Shown one piece after another: positions 16,215 to 22,628 of a stretch of DNA of 22,888 nt. Within the stretch, counting starts at the first letter, position 1. Every line of letters begins with the position of its first letter. The stretch lies in assembly GCA_030595845.1 (NCBI GenBank), contig JAUVCL010000010.1, positions 1-22,888 on the forward strand, in the 5' to 3' direction. The stretch is from Campylobacterota bacterium (GTDB taxonomy: Bacteria > Campylobacterota > Campylobacteria > Campylobacterales > Sulfurovaceae). A program made the translations under genes and the position numbers. The notes below the pieces were generated by a model, which ran no database searches, had not been told where the DNA came from, and saw only the letters and a list, made by a program, of their open reading frames with translations.

Positions 16215-16426
16215 AAATCAAATAAGCATAGAGATCTTGAGCTTTTTATTGTTGATATTTTGTTGCAATAGTTAAAACAAAAGAATATATTGCACCTTTT
16301 GATGATGTTGAGGAGTTTAGACATAGCAGTTTACATAGGGATGCTACTATACGAAAACTTGAGATCATTGGAGAAGCTTTAAATACTTTACTTGAAGATG
16401 AATATTTTTCATCAATAAGATATTAA
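16215..16426 (+). pseudogene. HepT-like (DUF86) toxin fragment, frameshifted and truncated
   Basis: The frame gives K-S-N-K-H-R-D-L-E-L-F-I-V-D-I-L up to about 16262. A one-base loss near 16263-16264 then moves it to a second frame reading AIVKTKEYIAPFDDVEEF and RDATIRKLEIIGEALN, ending at TAA 16424-16426. These are the typical helices of HepT-like ribonuclease/AMPylation-target proteins. There is no start codon in the first frame. The C-terminal part that carries the family's R-x4-6-H motif is missing, as is the MntA-type nucleotidyltransferase partner. With the lipoprotein remnant before it, this accounts for most of the gap from 16122 to 16498. Confidence 0.65.
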
Positions 16427-16465
16427 CAAAACCACCTCAAATACTAAAAATTCATAATTATTCGC

Positions 16466-16471
16466 TATAAT
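16466..16471 (+). promoter_or_regulatory. Probable -10 box for the membrane/peptidoglycan-protein operon
   Basis: A consensus TATAAT at 16466-16471 is followed 28 bases later by the start codon, with the ribosome site AAGGA at 16489-16493. No good -35 is seen, which is common for σ70 promoters in Campylobacterota. Confidence 0.5.
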
Positions 16472-16498
16472 ATTTTTAACCTCTGGACAAGGATAAAA

Positions 16499-16936
16499 AT
16501 GTATAAACGAGTAGAAAAAATTCAAGAAGAGAATTTAGACTGGGATCAGCCGAAAAAAAATCTGATCGAAGAGAGTGGCGTGGAGAATGAGAAGATCATA
16601 TTCTCTCCTGGATTTAAAAAAAAGAGATCAGTATGGCAAAGCGTCTATGAATTGGATACACAAAAAAGTTTGATGAATATTTTTGAGAATAATATGAAAA
16701 TTTCATCTTTTATGAGTGTTTTGATCATCCCTTATTTTGTGGGATTTGTGTTAGCTTATATACTCTTTTACAGTTACGGGGGTATGACGGTCATTGGGTT
16801 TTTAAGCTTTGAGAAAGATCATATTCTTTTACAGTTATGGAGTATAGGTGCATATATGTTTGTCACTTTATGGGTGATGTGGGCTTTCTCTCAAATCGTA
16901 CAAAATGGCAAACAAATGTTATATATTGATACTTAA
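16499..16936 (+). CDS. Two-helix inner-membrane protein of unknown function
   Basis: 145 residues. The first 65-70 residues are charged and cytoplasmic in character. Two membrane helices follow, about residues 71-93 and 111-132, separated by a short loop, with a short polar tail. I do not recognise a family. AAGGA sits 5 bases before the ATG and a TATAAT box lies upstream. The next gene begins 16 bases after the stop with its own strong ribosome site, so the two probably form one transcript and may act together at the cell envelope. Confidence 0.7.
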   Translation: MYKRVEKIQEENLDWDQPKKNLIEESGVENEKIIFSPGFKKKRSVWQSVYELDTQKSLMNIFENNMKISSFMSVLIIPYFVGFVLAYILFYSYGGMTVIGFLSFEKDHILLQLWSIGAYMFVTLWVMWAFSQIVQNGKQMLYIDT

Positions 16937-16952
16937 AATAAGGAGAATGGTT

Positions 16953-17717
16953 ATGATGAAAATGAAAAATTTGACAGGTATGTTAATAGGGTCTTTGCTT
17001 ATGGTAAATGTAGCACAGGCAGATTTTGCTGATGGTCTTGTGGGTGGATTGGTTGGTGGTGCAGTAGGTTCTGTGATCACCAACGAGGTTTATAACAGCA
17101 ATAAACCTGCTCCTGCAGCAGCACCTGCACAACAGCATAGACAAACAAAGAAGAAAAAAAGAGTTGTTGCGCCTCAAAACACTTCTGAAATGAAGATCCA
17201 AAAAGCACTTGCAAGTTTAGGTTTTTACCGTGGTCTTATTGATGGTGAGGTCAACTCTTATGAAACACGCTCAGCCATAAAAGAGATGAATATCGCCTAT
17301 GAGATCAGCAATGATGCTTCTCTTAAACCTGAGGTAAAAGATACTTTGATCTTTTTAGGCACACTTTTTGAATTTGACCGATATCTCATAGCAAGAGGTT
17401 CAGACAAAAGAGCCAAAGGTAAAAAAATACAAACAGCCTTGAAGATACACGGCTTTTATTTTGCTAAGATAGATGGTGCAGTGGGATCTGGTACCCGCAA
17501 GTCTATTTCACAGTATAAAGGTGCAAAAGGACTCTCTGGTGGAAGTGCATTGGATTTTGAAGAAGAGTATCAGCTGGTAAATTCTGCAAAGCAGATAAAT
17601 GATAAAAATATAGAAGATTCCATCGCTTCATTAAAAGGACAAAGTACGAAAAATACTTCACCTACTCCCATACTCAAAATGAAACCAGTAGAAAACACTA
17701 TAACACCTTATTCTTGA
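16953..17717 (+). CDS. Exported glycine-zipper / peptidoglycan-binding-like protein
   Basis: From ATG 16953 (AGGAG at 16941-16945, 7 bases away) the product is 254 residues. The frame is open further upstream, but those starts overlap the previous gene and lack ribosome sites. The signal peptide ends at VAQA before DFADG. Next is a glycine zipper (GLVGGLVGGAVGSVI), a low-complexity Ala/Pro and Lys linker (PAPAAAPAQQ, KKKKR), and two repeats resembling the peptidoglycan-binding-1 fold: MKIQKALASLGFYRGLIDGEV (about residues 78-98) and KKIQTALKIHGFYFAKIDGAV (about 158-178). The protein is therefore probably periplasmic and attached to or sensing the cell wall. The tail is Ser/Thr/Pro-rich. Confidence 0.8.
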   Translation: MMKMKNLTGMLIGSLLMVNVAQADFADGLVGGLVGGAVGSVITNEVYNSNKPAPAAAPAQQHRQTKKKKRVVAPQNTSEMKIQKALASLGFYRGLIDGEVNSYETRSAIKEMNIAYEISNDASLKPEVKDTLIFLGTLFEFDRYLIARGSDKRAKGKKIQTALKIHGFYFAKIDGAVGSGTRKSISQYKGAKGLSGGSALDFEEEYQLVNSAKQINDKNIEDSIASLKGQSTKNTSPTPILKMKPVENTITPYS

Positions 17718-17723
17718 CATTAT

Positions 17724-17747
17724 GGGAGTAGATAGGACTCCCCTTAC
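17724..17747 (-). repeat. REP-like hairpin, reverse orientation
   Basis: Stem GGGAGT (17724-17729) with ACTCCC (17737-17742), 7-base loop, ending CCCCTTAC, one base longer than the CCCCTAC end of the other units. It begins 7 bases after the preceding stop codon and could also act as a transcription end. Confidence 0.6.
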
Positions 17748-17771
17748 AATTTAAATGTATATCTTTTCACT

Positions 17772-17892
17772 GTAGGGGAGCACCCCCTGTGTGCTCCCCT
17801 GGTTACATACAAATATTTTACATGCAAAAATGATATTGGGATTTTGAGCAGATATGTGAAGCCAAGGGAGGAGATGGGGACTCCTCCCCTAC
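17772..17892. repeat. REP-like inverted doublet (intergenic)
   Basis: The forward unit GTAGGGG begins at 17772, with a perfect 10-bp stem AGGGGAGCAC (17774-17783) / GTGCTCCCCT (17791-17800). The reverse unit at 17866-17892 has stem GGGAGGAG (17866-17873) / CTCCTCCC (17881-17888) and ends CCCCTAC. The layout, two facing hairpins bounded by GTAGGGG and CCCCTAC about 120 bases apart, is the same as inside the transposase gene, though the stem sequences differ. Together with the preceding hairpin it fills most of the gap 17718-18000. Confidence 0.75.
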
Positions 17893-17960
17893 ACGTTAGG
17901 TGTAATATTCAGAACAAAATAATTCTTTTGAAGTAAAATTAAGCATATTATTAGTGCTGT

Positions 17961-17985
17961 AAGTTTATACTTTAAGTATAAACTT
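17961..17985. promoter_or_regulatory. Perfect 25-bp palindrome, probable operator of the phd-vapC pair
   Basis: AAGTTTATACTT (17961-17972) and AAGTATAAACTT (17974-17985) are exact reverse complements around one T. The palindrome ends 15 bases before the antitoxin ATG and contains -10-like TATACT. Phd/VapB antitoxins repress their own promoters by binding such palindromes, so this is very likely the autoregulatory site. Confidence 0.7.
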
Positions 17986-18000
17986 TGTAAAGGATAAAAA

Positions 18001-18237
18001 ATGATTGTGAGTGCCAAAGACCTTCGTTTTAAAATATCGATGTTATTTGATGTCTTGACAAAAGGTGAGGATATTATCATTACATATAGGGGTAAACCTA
18101 AAGCTAAACTGATCTCTTTTGAAGATCCTGATAACAATGAAAAGAGTGATGCACTTTTTGGAATGTGGAAAGATCAGGGAAGTGATGTAGATGAGCTTAT
18201 TCGTAATATGAGACAAGGACGCAAGTTTGCTTTATGA
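18001..18237 (+). CDS. Phd/YefM-family antitoxin (VapB role)
   Basis: A 78-residue antitoxin. The N-terminus MIVSAKDLRFKISMLFDVLTKGEDIIITYRGKPKAKLI is the dimerising DNA-binding Phd/YefM fold, which includes the GEDIIITYRGKPKAKL stretch. The C-terminal tail (LFGMWKDQGSDVDELIRNMRQGRK) is the flexible toxin-wrapping part. AAGGA (17990-17994) lies 6 bases before the ATG. It overlaps the toxin gene by 11 bases, and the palindrome just upstream is probably its own operator. Confidence 0.9.
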   Translation: MIVSAKDLRFKISMLFDVLTKGEDIIITYRGKPKAKLISFEDPDNNEKSDALFGMWKDQGSDVDELIRNMRQGRKFAL

Positions 18238-18616
18238 TGTTTTAGTTGACACCGATGTATTGATCTGGTATCTACGAGGTAATGGAGAAGCCTATAAACT
18301 TATTCATTCTTTACCCCATATTTGTATATCATCGGTGACTTATATGGAATTGGTACAAGGCATGCGAAACAAAGAAGAGTTGCGGACACTTCAAAAAACA
18401 CTAAAACAATGGAATGTCAAGACCATCTATGTCAATGAAGAGATCTCTGCAAAGGCACTGTTCTTTGTTGAAGAATATTTTTTAAGTCATTCTATGCAAT
18501 TAGCAGATGCCTTGATCGGTGCAACAGCAGCAATGTACGGGATGACACTTATAACTGCCAATGATAAGCACTATAAAATTATTAAAGAGTTAGAGATGAA
18601 AGTGTTTAGGTCTTAA
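18227..18616 (+). CDS. vapC: PIN-domain toxin ribonuclease (VapC family)
   Basis: 129 residues, standard VapC length. PIN-domain acidic residues are in place: D8 (and D10) in VDTDVLIW, E41 in YMELVQGM, D94 in LADALIGATA, and D113 in ITANDKHY. VapC toxins cleave structured RNA such as tRNA with Mg2+. The start is TTG 18227 with AAGGA (18215-18219) 7 bases before it, both inside the antitoxin gene. The nearby ATGs at 18234 and 18237 are out of frame. The pair appears intact. Confidence 0.92.
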   Translation: MLYDVLVDTDVLIWYLRGNGEAYKLIHSLPHICISSVTYMELVQGMRNKEELRTLQKTLKQWNVKTIYVNEEISAKALFFVEEYFLSHSMQLADALIGATAAMYGMTLITANDKHYKIIKELEMKVFRS

Positions 18617-18707
18617 GCCCTTAAAGAGTTGGAAGTTATCATAGCACGTGATATGTAACGCTTAACACGCATGGTTCCCTTGAGAACCTTCCTCAAATAT
18701 ACAAAAG

Positions 18708-18728
18708 TTCTTAATTCTTAATTCTTAA
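18708..18728. repeat. Heptanucleotide repeat, 3 copies of TTCTTAA
   Basis: Three exact tandem copies of TTCTTAA (18708-18714, 18715-18721, 18722-18728), followed by a degenerate CTCTTCT. On the other strand the unit is of the form GAATTAA, resembling the 7-base units found inside the two sugar genes downstream. The gap 18617-18848 also has a small hairpin (GGTTC/GAACC, 18673-18688). Confidence 0.65.
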
Positions 18729-18740
18729 CTCTTCTATAAA

Positions 18741-18760
18741 AATGTCATACCGGTGACATT
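18741..18760. promoter_or_regulatory. Inverted repeat upstream of the UDP-sugar dehydrogenase gene
   Basis: AATGTCA (18741-18747) and TGACATT (18754-18760) are perfect complements around TACCGG. A TATAAT at 18813-18818 downstream is a likely -10 for the next gene, 31 bases before its start. The palindrome may be an operator; it lacks a T-run, so a terminator is less likely. Confidence 0.4.
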
Positions 18761-18848
18761 CCATTATGCTAAAATACGCGCATATTTGATCAGGTTCTAA
18801 CCACTTTTTCGATATAATTTCATCAATTTATTATCAGGGGTTTTGAAT

Positions 18849-20171
18849 ATGGATTATAAGATAGCAGTAATAGGACTGGGTTACGTAGGTTTGCCTTTGG
18901 CACATGCATTTAGCGAGAAGTATGAGGTAGTTGGTTTTGACATTGCACAATGGCGTATTGATGAACTTAACTCTGGTGTGGATCGTACGCTTGAACTGAA
19001 TGAAGAGCAAGTCAAAGAAGCTTTGGCTCATGGTATGCAGTTTACCAATGTTTTAGAAAACATTGCTGATTGTAATGTTTACATCGTTACTGTTCCTACA
19101 CCTATAGATAAACATAAAAAACCAGACCTTACTCCACTTATAAAAGCCTCTGAGTCCATCGGTAAAGTACTGAAAAAAGATGACATTGTCATCTATGAGT
19201 CTACTGTATACCCGGGTGCAACGGAAGAGGACTGTGTACCAGTACTTGAAAAATTCTCTGGACTAAAATACATTTCATCTGAAACCATCAACCAATCACA
19301 AATTACCAATAACGAATCACCAGATACCAACGGCTTCTACTGTGGCTATTCTCCTGAACGTATCAATCCTGGTGATAAAGAACACACAGTTACCAAGATA
19401 CTTAAAGTCACTGCGGGTTCAACACCTGAGATAGGGTTAAAGGTGGATGCTCTTTATGCAAGCATTATCACGGCCGGAACCCATTTGGCTCCAAGTATTA
19501 AAGTGGCTGAAGCTGCGAAGGTCATCGAAAATTCACAACGTGACATTAACATAGCCTTTGTCAATGAACTTGCGATCATCTTTAACAAACTTGGCATCGA
19601 CACAGAAGCAGTACTTGAAGCAGCTGGAACCAAATGGAACTTCCTTCCTTTCCGTCCAGGTCTAGTAGGTGGCCACTGTATAGGCGTAGATCCATACTAT
19701 TTGACACATAAAGCCCAAGAAGTAGGGTACAATCCTGAGATCATCCTTGCAGGTCGCCGTTTGAATGACAACATGGGAATGTACGTAGCCAATCAGGTAC
19801 TTAAACTCATGATACACAAAGAACATAAGATTGCCGGTGCAAAAGTCCTTGTCCTTGGAATCACTTTTAAAGAAAACTGTCCAGATATTAGAAACTCCAG
19901 AGTCATCGATGTAATCAATGAACTCAAAGAGTTTGGTACAGATGTGAGTGTATATGACCCATGGGCTGATCCTGAAGACGTAAAACGAGAATATGGAATC
20001 AACCTACTATCAACCATCAACGAGCCACTATCAACCAAATACGATGCTGTCATATTGGCTGTCGCACACGATAAGTTTACGGGACTAGATATTGATAAAC
20101 TTAAAAATGGAAACGATACTGTCGTTTATGACATTAAATCAAAACTAAATGAGAGTGATGGGAAACTTTAG
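18849..20171 (+). CDS. tviB: UDP-N-acetyl-hexosamine 6-dehydrogenase (TviB/WbpO-type nucleotide sugar dehydrogenase)
   Basis: Probably oxidises C6 of UDP-GlcNAc or UDP-GalNAc to the uronic acid with NAD, for a surface polysaccharide. 440 residues from ATG 18849 (AGGGG 8 bases upstream; TTG 18843 is too close). The N-terminal Rossmann motif GLGYVGLPLA is followed by VTVPTPIDKHKKPDLTPL and YESTVYPGATEEDC; the central domain has KVAEAAKVIENSQRDINIAFVNELAIIF and TKWNFLPFRPGLVGGHCIGVDPYYL with catalytic C277. The C-terminal domain has LGITFKENCPDIRNSRVIDV. Substrate choice cannot be read from sequence; the TviC-like partner at 20774 supports a UDP-HexNAc route. Two stretches are longer than in relatives I remember, both encoded by degenerate 7-base repeats: residues about 148-158 (QSQITNNESP) and about 386-398 (LSTINEPLSTK). 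Confidence 0.88.
   Translation: MDYKIAVIGLGYVGLPLAHAFSEKYEVVGFDIAQWRIDELNSGVDRTLELNEEQVKEALAHGMQFTNVLENIADCNVYIVTVPTPIDKHKKPDLTPLIKASESIGKVLKKDDIVIYESTVYPGATEEDCVPVLEKFSGLKYISSETINQSQITNNESPDTNGFYCGYSPERINPGDKEHTVTKILKVTAGSTPEIGLKVDALYASIITAGTHLAPSIKVAEAAKVIENSQRDINIAFVNELAIIFNKLGIDTEAVLEAAGTKWNFLPFRPGLVGGHCIGVDPYYLTHKAQEVGYNPEIILAGRRLNDNMGMYVANQVLKLMIHKEHKIAGAKVLVLGITFKENCPDIRNSRVIDVINELKEFGTDVSVYDPWADPEDVKREYGINLLSTINEPLSTKYDAVILAVAHDKFTGLDIDKLKNGNDTVVYDIKSKLNESDGKL
19293..19320. repeat. Heptanucleotide-type repeat array inside tviB (first)
   Basis: Four 7-base units in register: CAATCAC, AAATTAC, CAATAAC, GAATCAC. The first 18 bases of this neighbourhood (19291-19308) match 21628-21645 in the epimerase gene at 17 of 18 positions. 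It encodes an extra polar loop. Confidence 0.7.
20008..20042. repeat. Heptanucleotide-type repeat array inside tviB (second)
   Basis: Units in register: TATCAAC, CATCAAC, GAGCCAC, TATCAAC, CAAATAC. TATCAAC recurs exactly. It encodes LSTINEPLSTKY, where remembered relatives have a shorter, more charged turn. Confidence 0.55.
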
Positions 20172-20199
20172 GGTTTACGCACAGAATAGTGAATTTTGG

Positions 20200-20205
20200 T
20201 ATAAT
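20200..20205 (+). promoter_or_regulatory. Extended -10 promoter for the first PemK/MazF pair
   Basis: TGG directly before TATAAT (20200-20205) gives an extended -10 (TGnTATAAT). The antitoxin ATG lies 21 bases downstream with AAAGGA at 20215-20220 between them. Confidence 0.55.
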
Positions 20206-20226
20206 AGATGTTAAAAAGGATTGTGT

Positions 20227-20436
20227 ATGAGAACAATAAAATTAGAAATAGAAGACTCTAAATTAGATATCGTGTTAAACATTATCCAAAATTTAAAAGA
20301 TGATGTTGTGAAAAAGTATGAGGTCATCAATGAAGATAAAGAGCAAAAAGATTTTATTGAAATTTCTCAAAAATCATTAAAAAAAGTATGGGATAACCAA
20401 GAGGATAGTGTATATGACAAATATCTCGAAGTATGA
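20227..20436 (+). CDS. Small antitoxin-like protein (partner of PemK/MazF toxin)
   Basis: 69 residues from ATG 20227 (AAAGGA 6 bases upstream; a TTG at 20221 lies too close to it). The start MRTIKLEIEDSKLDIVLNIIQNLKDDVV is a short strand followed by a helix, and the acidic C-terminus SLKKVWDNQEDSVYDKYLEV is the usual toxin-binding kind. The family is not named with certainty; the call rests on size, this pattern and the overlap with the toxin gene. The fragment at the window's right end (MQKITIEVKDNY) starts similarly. Confidence 0.75.
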   Translation: MRTIKLEIEDSKLDIVLNIIQNLKDDVVKKYEVINEDKEQKDFIEISQKSLKKVWDNQEDSVYDKYLEV

Positions 20437-20749
20437 TGTTGTCATAGTCAAATTTCCATTTGCAAGCAGCTTAAAATATAAAGCACGTCCTGCAGTAGTG
20501 GTTTCATCGAATATGTATAATGAGAATAGTAGAGATACTCTACTGATCTTGGCTATCTCCAGCAATGTAAACAATAAATTGGATTTTGAATTGGAGGTAA
20601 TCAACTGGGAAGCTTCCGGACTGTTAAAACCATCTATTTTTAAGTCGACTGTGGCAACGATTGAAAAAAGTCATATGCTTACAAAAGTTGGAAGTCTATC
20701 TAGGACTGACCAAGAGAATTTAGAAAAACTAATTACTGAAATATGTTAA
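20414..20749 (+). CDS. PemK/MazF-family toxin endoribonuclease
   Basis: 111 residues from ATG 20414 (GAGGA at 20401-20405). Family landmarks are the N-terminal SKYDVVIVKFPFASSLKYKARPAVVVS, where the K-x-R-P-A-V-V block carries the catalytic Arg, then LLILAISSN (with the conserved Ser) and KPSIFKSTVATIEKS near the C-terminal strand. MazF/PemK toxins cut single-stranded mRNA at short motifs. It overlaps the antitoxin gene by 23 bases and sits between two polysaccharide genes it has no functional relation to. Confidence 0.87.
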   Translation: MTNISKYDVVIVKFPFASSLKYKARPAVVVSSNMYNENSRDTLLILAISSNVNNKLDFELEVINWEASGLLKPSIFKSTVATIEKSHMLTKVGSLSRTDQENLEKLITEIC

Positions 20750-20773
20750 ATACGAATAGAAACAAGGAACACA

Positions 20774-21820
20774 ATGACAGTTTTTGAGCAACTGCTAGAA
20801 ACATTTAAAACAGAACAAAAAACATGGCTTGTAACCGGTAACGCCGGCTTCATCGGTTCTAACCTATCTGAATTTTTACTTTCACACAATCAAAAGGTTA
20901 TTGGGTTAGATAACTTTTCTACAGGTTATCAGCACAACATTGATGACATTTTGGCATCAGTGGGTGAAGAAGCGACGAAGAACTTTACTTTTATAGAGGG
21001 TGACATTGCAGACTTTGATACTTGTGTAAAAGCCTGTGAGGGTGTGGACATTGTTCTGCATCAAGCTGCCCTTGGTTCTGTACCTCGTTCCATAGCTGAC
21101 CCAGTGACTTCTAACCGTTCTAACATCACAGGTTTTCTTAACATGCTAACAGCAGCTAAAGATGCAGGCATTAAACGTTTTGTCTATGCAAGTTCCAGTT
21201 CTGTCTATGGTGACTCAAAAGAGCTTCCTAAAGTAGAAGAACGTACGGGTAATCTTCTTTCTCCTTACGCAGCTATGAAAATGACAAACGAACTCTACGC
21301 AGGTGTTTTTCTAAAGACCTACGGTATGGAAACACTTGGTTTACGCTATTTTAATGTTTTTGGAAGAAGACAAGATCCAGATGGTGCATACGCTGCGGTC
21401 ATTCCTAAATGGGTTGGTTCTCTTCTTGAAGGTGAAGATGTCTACATCAACGGTGATGGCGAAACAAGCCGCGATTTCACCTACATAGACAATGTAATCC
21501 AAATGAACCTCCTTGCAGGAACCACAGACAACACAGAAGCCTTCGGCGAAGCGTTCAATGTAGCCGTTGGAGGAAGAAACACCCTCAACGAACTCTACAA
21601 ACTCATTAAAAATGAGATTAACAATTCACCAATCACAAATCACCAGTCACAAATCACCAAGAAAGCGATTTATCGAGATTTCCGCCCCGGAGACATCCGT
21701 CATTCAAATGCCAACATCTCAAAAGCACAAAACTTTGTAGGTTATGCTCCAACGCATGATATTTATCAGGGGATGGAAGAGGCTATTGAGTGGTATATTG
21801 AAAATATTGGAAAGAAATAG
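20774..21820 (+). CDS. tviC: UDP-N-acetyl-hexosamine 4-epimerase, SDR family (TviC/WbpP type)
   Basis: 348 residues. The extended SDR fold is clear: NAD-binding TGNAGFIGSNLSEFLL, then DNFSTGYQHNI and EGDIAD, HQAALGSVPRSIADP, ASSSSVYGDSKELPK with the active-site Ser, and S-P-Y165-A-A-M-K169 as the Y-x3-K pair. RYFNVFGRRQDPDGAYAAVIPKW and GDGETSRDFTYIDNV are typical of UDP-GlcNAc/GalNAc 4-epimerases. The usual order in this family is SPYAVTK; here it is SPYAAMK, with both catalytic residues kept. AAGGA precedes the ATG. It probably works with the dehydrogenase at 18849 to make UDP-GalNAc-uronic-acid-type precursors. Residues about 283-296 (NSPITNHQSQITK) are encoded by a 7-base repeat array. 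Confidence 0.88.
   Translation: MTVFEQLLETFKTEQKTWLVTGNAGFIGSNLSEFLLSHNQKVIGLDNFSTGYQHNIDDILASVGEEATKNFTFIEGDIADFDTCVKACEGVDIVLHQAALGSVPRSIADPVTSNRSNITGFLNMLTAAKDAGIKRFVYASSSSVYGDSKELPKVEERTGNLLSPYAAMKMTNELYAGVFLKTYGMETLGLRYFNVFGRRQDPDGAYAAVIPKWVGSLLEGEDVYINGDGETSRDFTYIDNVIQMNLLAGTTDNTEAFGEAFNVAVGGRNTLNELYKLIKNEINNSPITNHQSQITKKAIYRDFRPGDIRHSNANISKAQNFVGYAPTHDIYQGMEEAIEWYIENIGKK
21623..21657. repeat. Heptanucleotide-type repeat array inside tviC
   Basis: Units in register from 21630: CAATCAC, AAATCAC, CAGTCAC, AAATCAC, preceded by a partial CAATTCAC. The 14-base pair of units is repeated with one change. It closely matches the array at 19293-19320 in tviB and encodes a polar insert in an otherwise conserved enzyme. 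Confidence 0.7.
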
Positions 21821-21963
21821 TGTATTTGACAAAGTGAACTATTTATCATCAGAGTATATCACGCTTCTTGTAGATTATATAAACAAATTCAATCAGGAAA
21901 TAAAATAAATGAGTGATCACTATCACCTCTTTGTCTTTGTTTTTTGGTGGGGTAATAGATGCA

Positions 21964-21992
21964 TTGACAACAGTGATACAACATGATATACT
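21964..21992 (+). promoter_or_regulatory. σ70-type promoter for the second PemK/MazF pair
   Basis: Consensus -35 TTGACA (21964-21969), a 17-base spacer, and -10 TATACT (21987-21992). The antitoxin start lies 35 bases downstream. A perfect 10-bp palindrome AGTGATCACT (21912-21921) lies about 40 bases upstream and may or may not be relevant. Confidence 0.65.
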
Positions 21993-22026
21993 GATAATAC
22001 TGTAACATACATATAAAGGAGTCATG

Positions 22027-22257
22027 ATGTTGGTATATGAAGGTGTTCGTTCATTTCAAAAAACGATGACGAAATACATGAATGGAGATGATGTAGTGAT
22101 CATTGAAGATGCAAAAACACATCTTGAAAAAGGCGTGTTTATGCCATATAAACTCTATTCTCTTTTTCAAGATCAGGTCAAAGAGGCTATACGAGAAGAT
22201 ATAAAAAACTCTTTTGTAGAAGATTTTGATGGTGTGGCGGTAGTCGGTGGACATTAA
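22027..22257 (+). CDS. Antitoxin-like protein (partner of second PemK/MazF toxin)
   Basis: 76 residues from ATG 22027; AAGGAG (22016-22021) favours it over ATG 22024. The N-terminal half (YEGVRSFQKTMTKYMNGDDVVIIEDAKTHLEKGVFMPY) looks like a β-α substrate for a small DNA-binding antitoxin. The second half is helical and acidic (DQVKEAIREDIKNSFVEDFDG). The domain family is not recognised with certainty. It overlaps the toxin start by 11 bases and follows a strong promoter, which is the evidence for the role. Confidence 0.65.
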   Translation: MLVYEGVRSFQKTMTKYMNGDDVVIIEDAKTHLEKGVFMPYKLYSLFQDQVKEAIREDIKNSFVEDFDGVAVVGGH

Positions 22258-22606
22258 AAGAGGAGAGATATATCTGGTCGATTTCGGTAAAAAATACCAG
22301 AGTGAATTGGGAAAAATAAGACCTGCTATGATATTGCAAAGTAACTATGTGAATGATAACCTTGATGTAGCCCGATTTAAAAGTGTGTTGGTCGTACCGT
22401 TGACCACAGACATTAAAGGTGGAAGGTTCAGATTTAAATTACCTGCAAGAGAAAAACTTGAAAAAGAGAGTGAGCTCATCATTAACTGGATGTGTACCGT
22501 TGACCTGAAAAGGGTGGTATCTACAGAACCTTTGACAATACTTTCTCAAAATGAGTTGATTGAACTAAAAACAAAACTTGATTTTTTTATGGGTTATTTT
22601 GATTAG
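22247..22606 (+). CDS. PemK/MazF-family toxin endoribonuclease (second copy)
   Basis: 119 residues, typical MazF length. It begins MDIKRGEIYLVDFGKKYQSELGKIRPAMILQSNYVN, with RGEIYLVDFG as β1 and KIRPAMIL as the catalytic Arg block, then SVLVVPLTTD with the conserved Thr, and MCTVDLKRV near the active site. The start is GTG 22247 inside the antitoxin gene; no ATG is available upstream of the conserved RGEIY block. It is clearly different in sequence from the MazF-like toxin at 20414, so the two pairs did not arise by a recent local duplication. Confidence 0.85.
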   Translation: MDIKRGEIYLVDFGKKYQSELGKIRPAMILQSNYVNDNLDVARFKSVLVVPLTTDIKGGRFRFKLPAREKLEKESELIINWMCTVDLKRVVSTEPLTILSQNELIELKTKLDFFMGYFD

Positions 22607-22628
22607 CTGATCAGTCAATTTTGTTTTT

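Noticed and set aside
18617..18657. Short frame reading A-L-K-E-L-E-V-I-I-A-R-D-M after vapC
   Set aside because: It echoes the K-E-L-E-M of the VapC end only weakly; no start codon and too short to call a remnant.
18673..18688. Hairpin GGTTC/GAACC considered as a terminator after vapC
   Set aside because: Only five base pairs and no U-run follows.
19293..21657. Short tandem repeats considered as a CRISPR array
   Set aside because: Units are 7 bases, degenerate and without spacers; they lie inside conserved enzymes and no cas genes are present.
21822..21908. Possible remnant peptide (F-D-K-V-N-Y-L-S-S-E-Y-I-T-L-L-V-D-Y-I-N) after tviC
   Set aside because: It might be the tail of an old antitoxin gene, but it has no start or ribosome site and is too short to assign.
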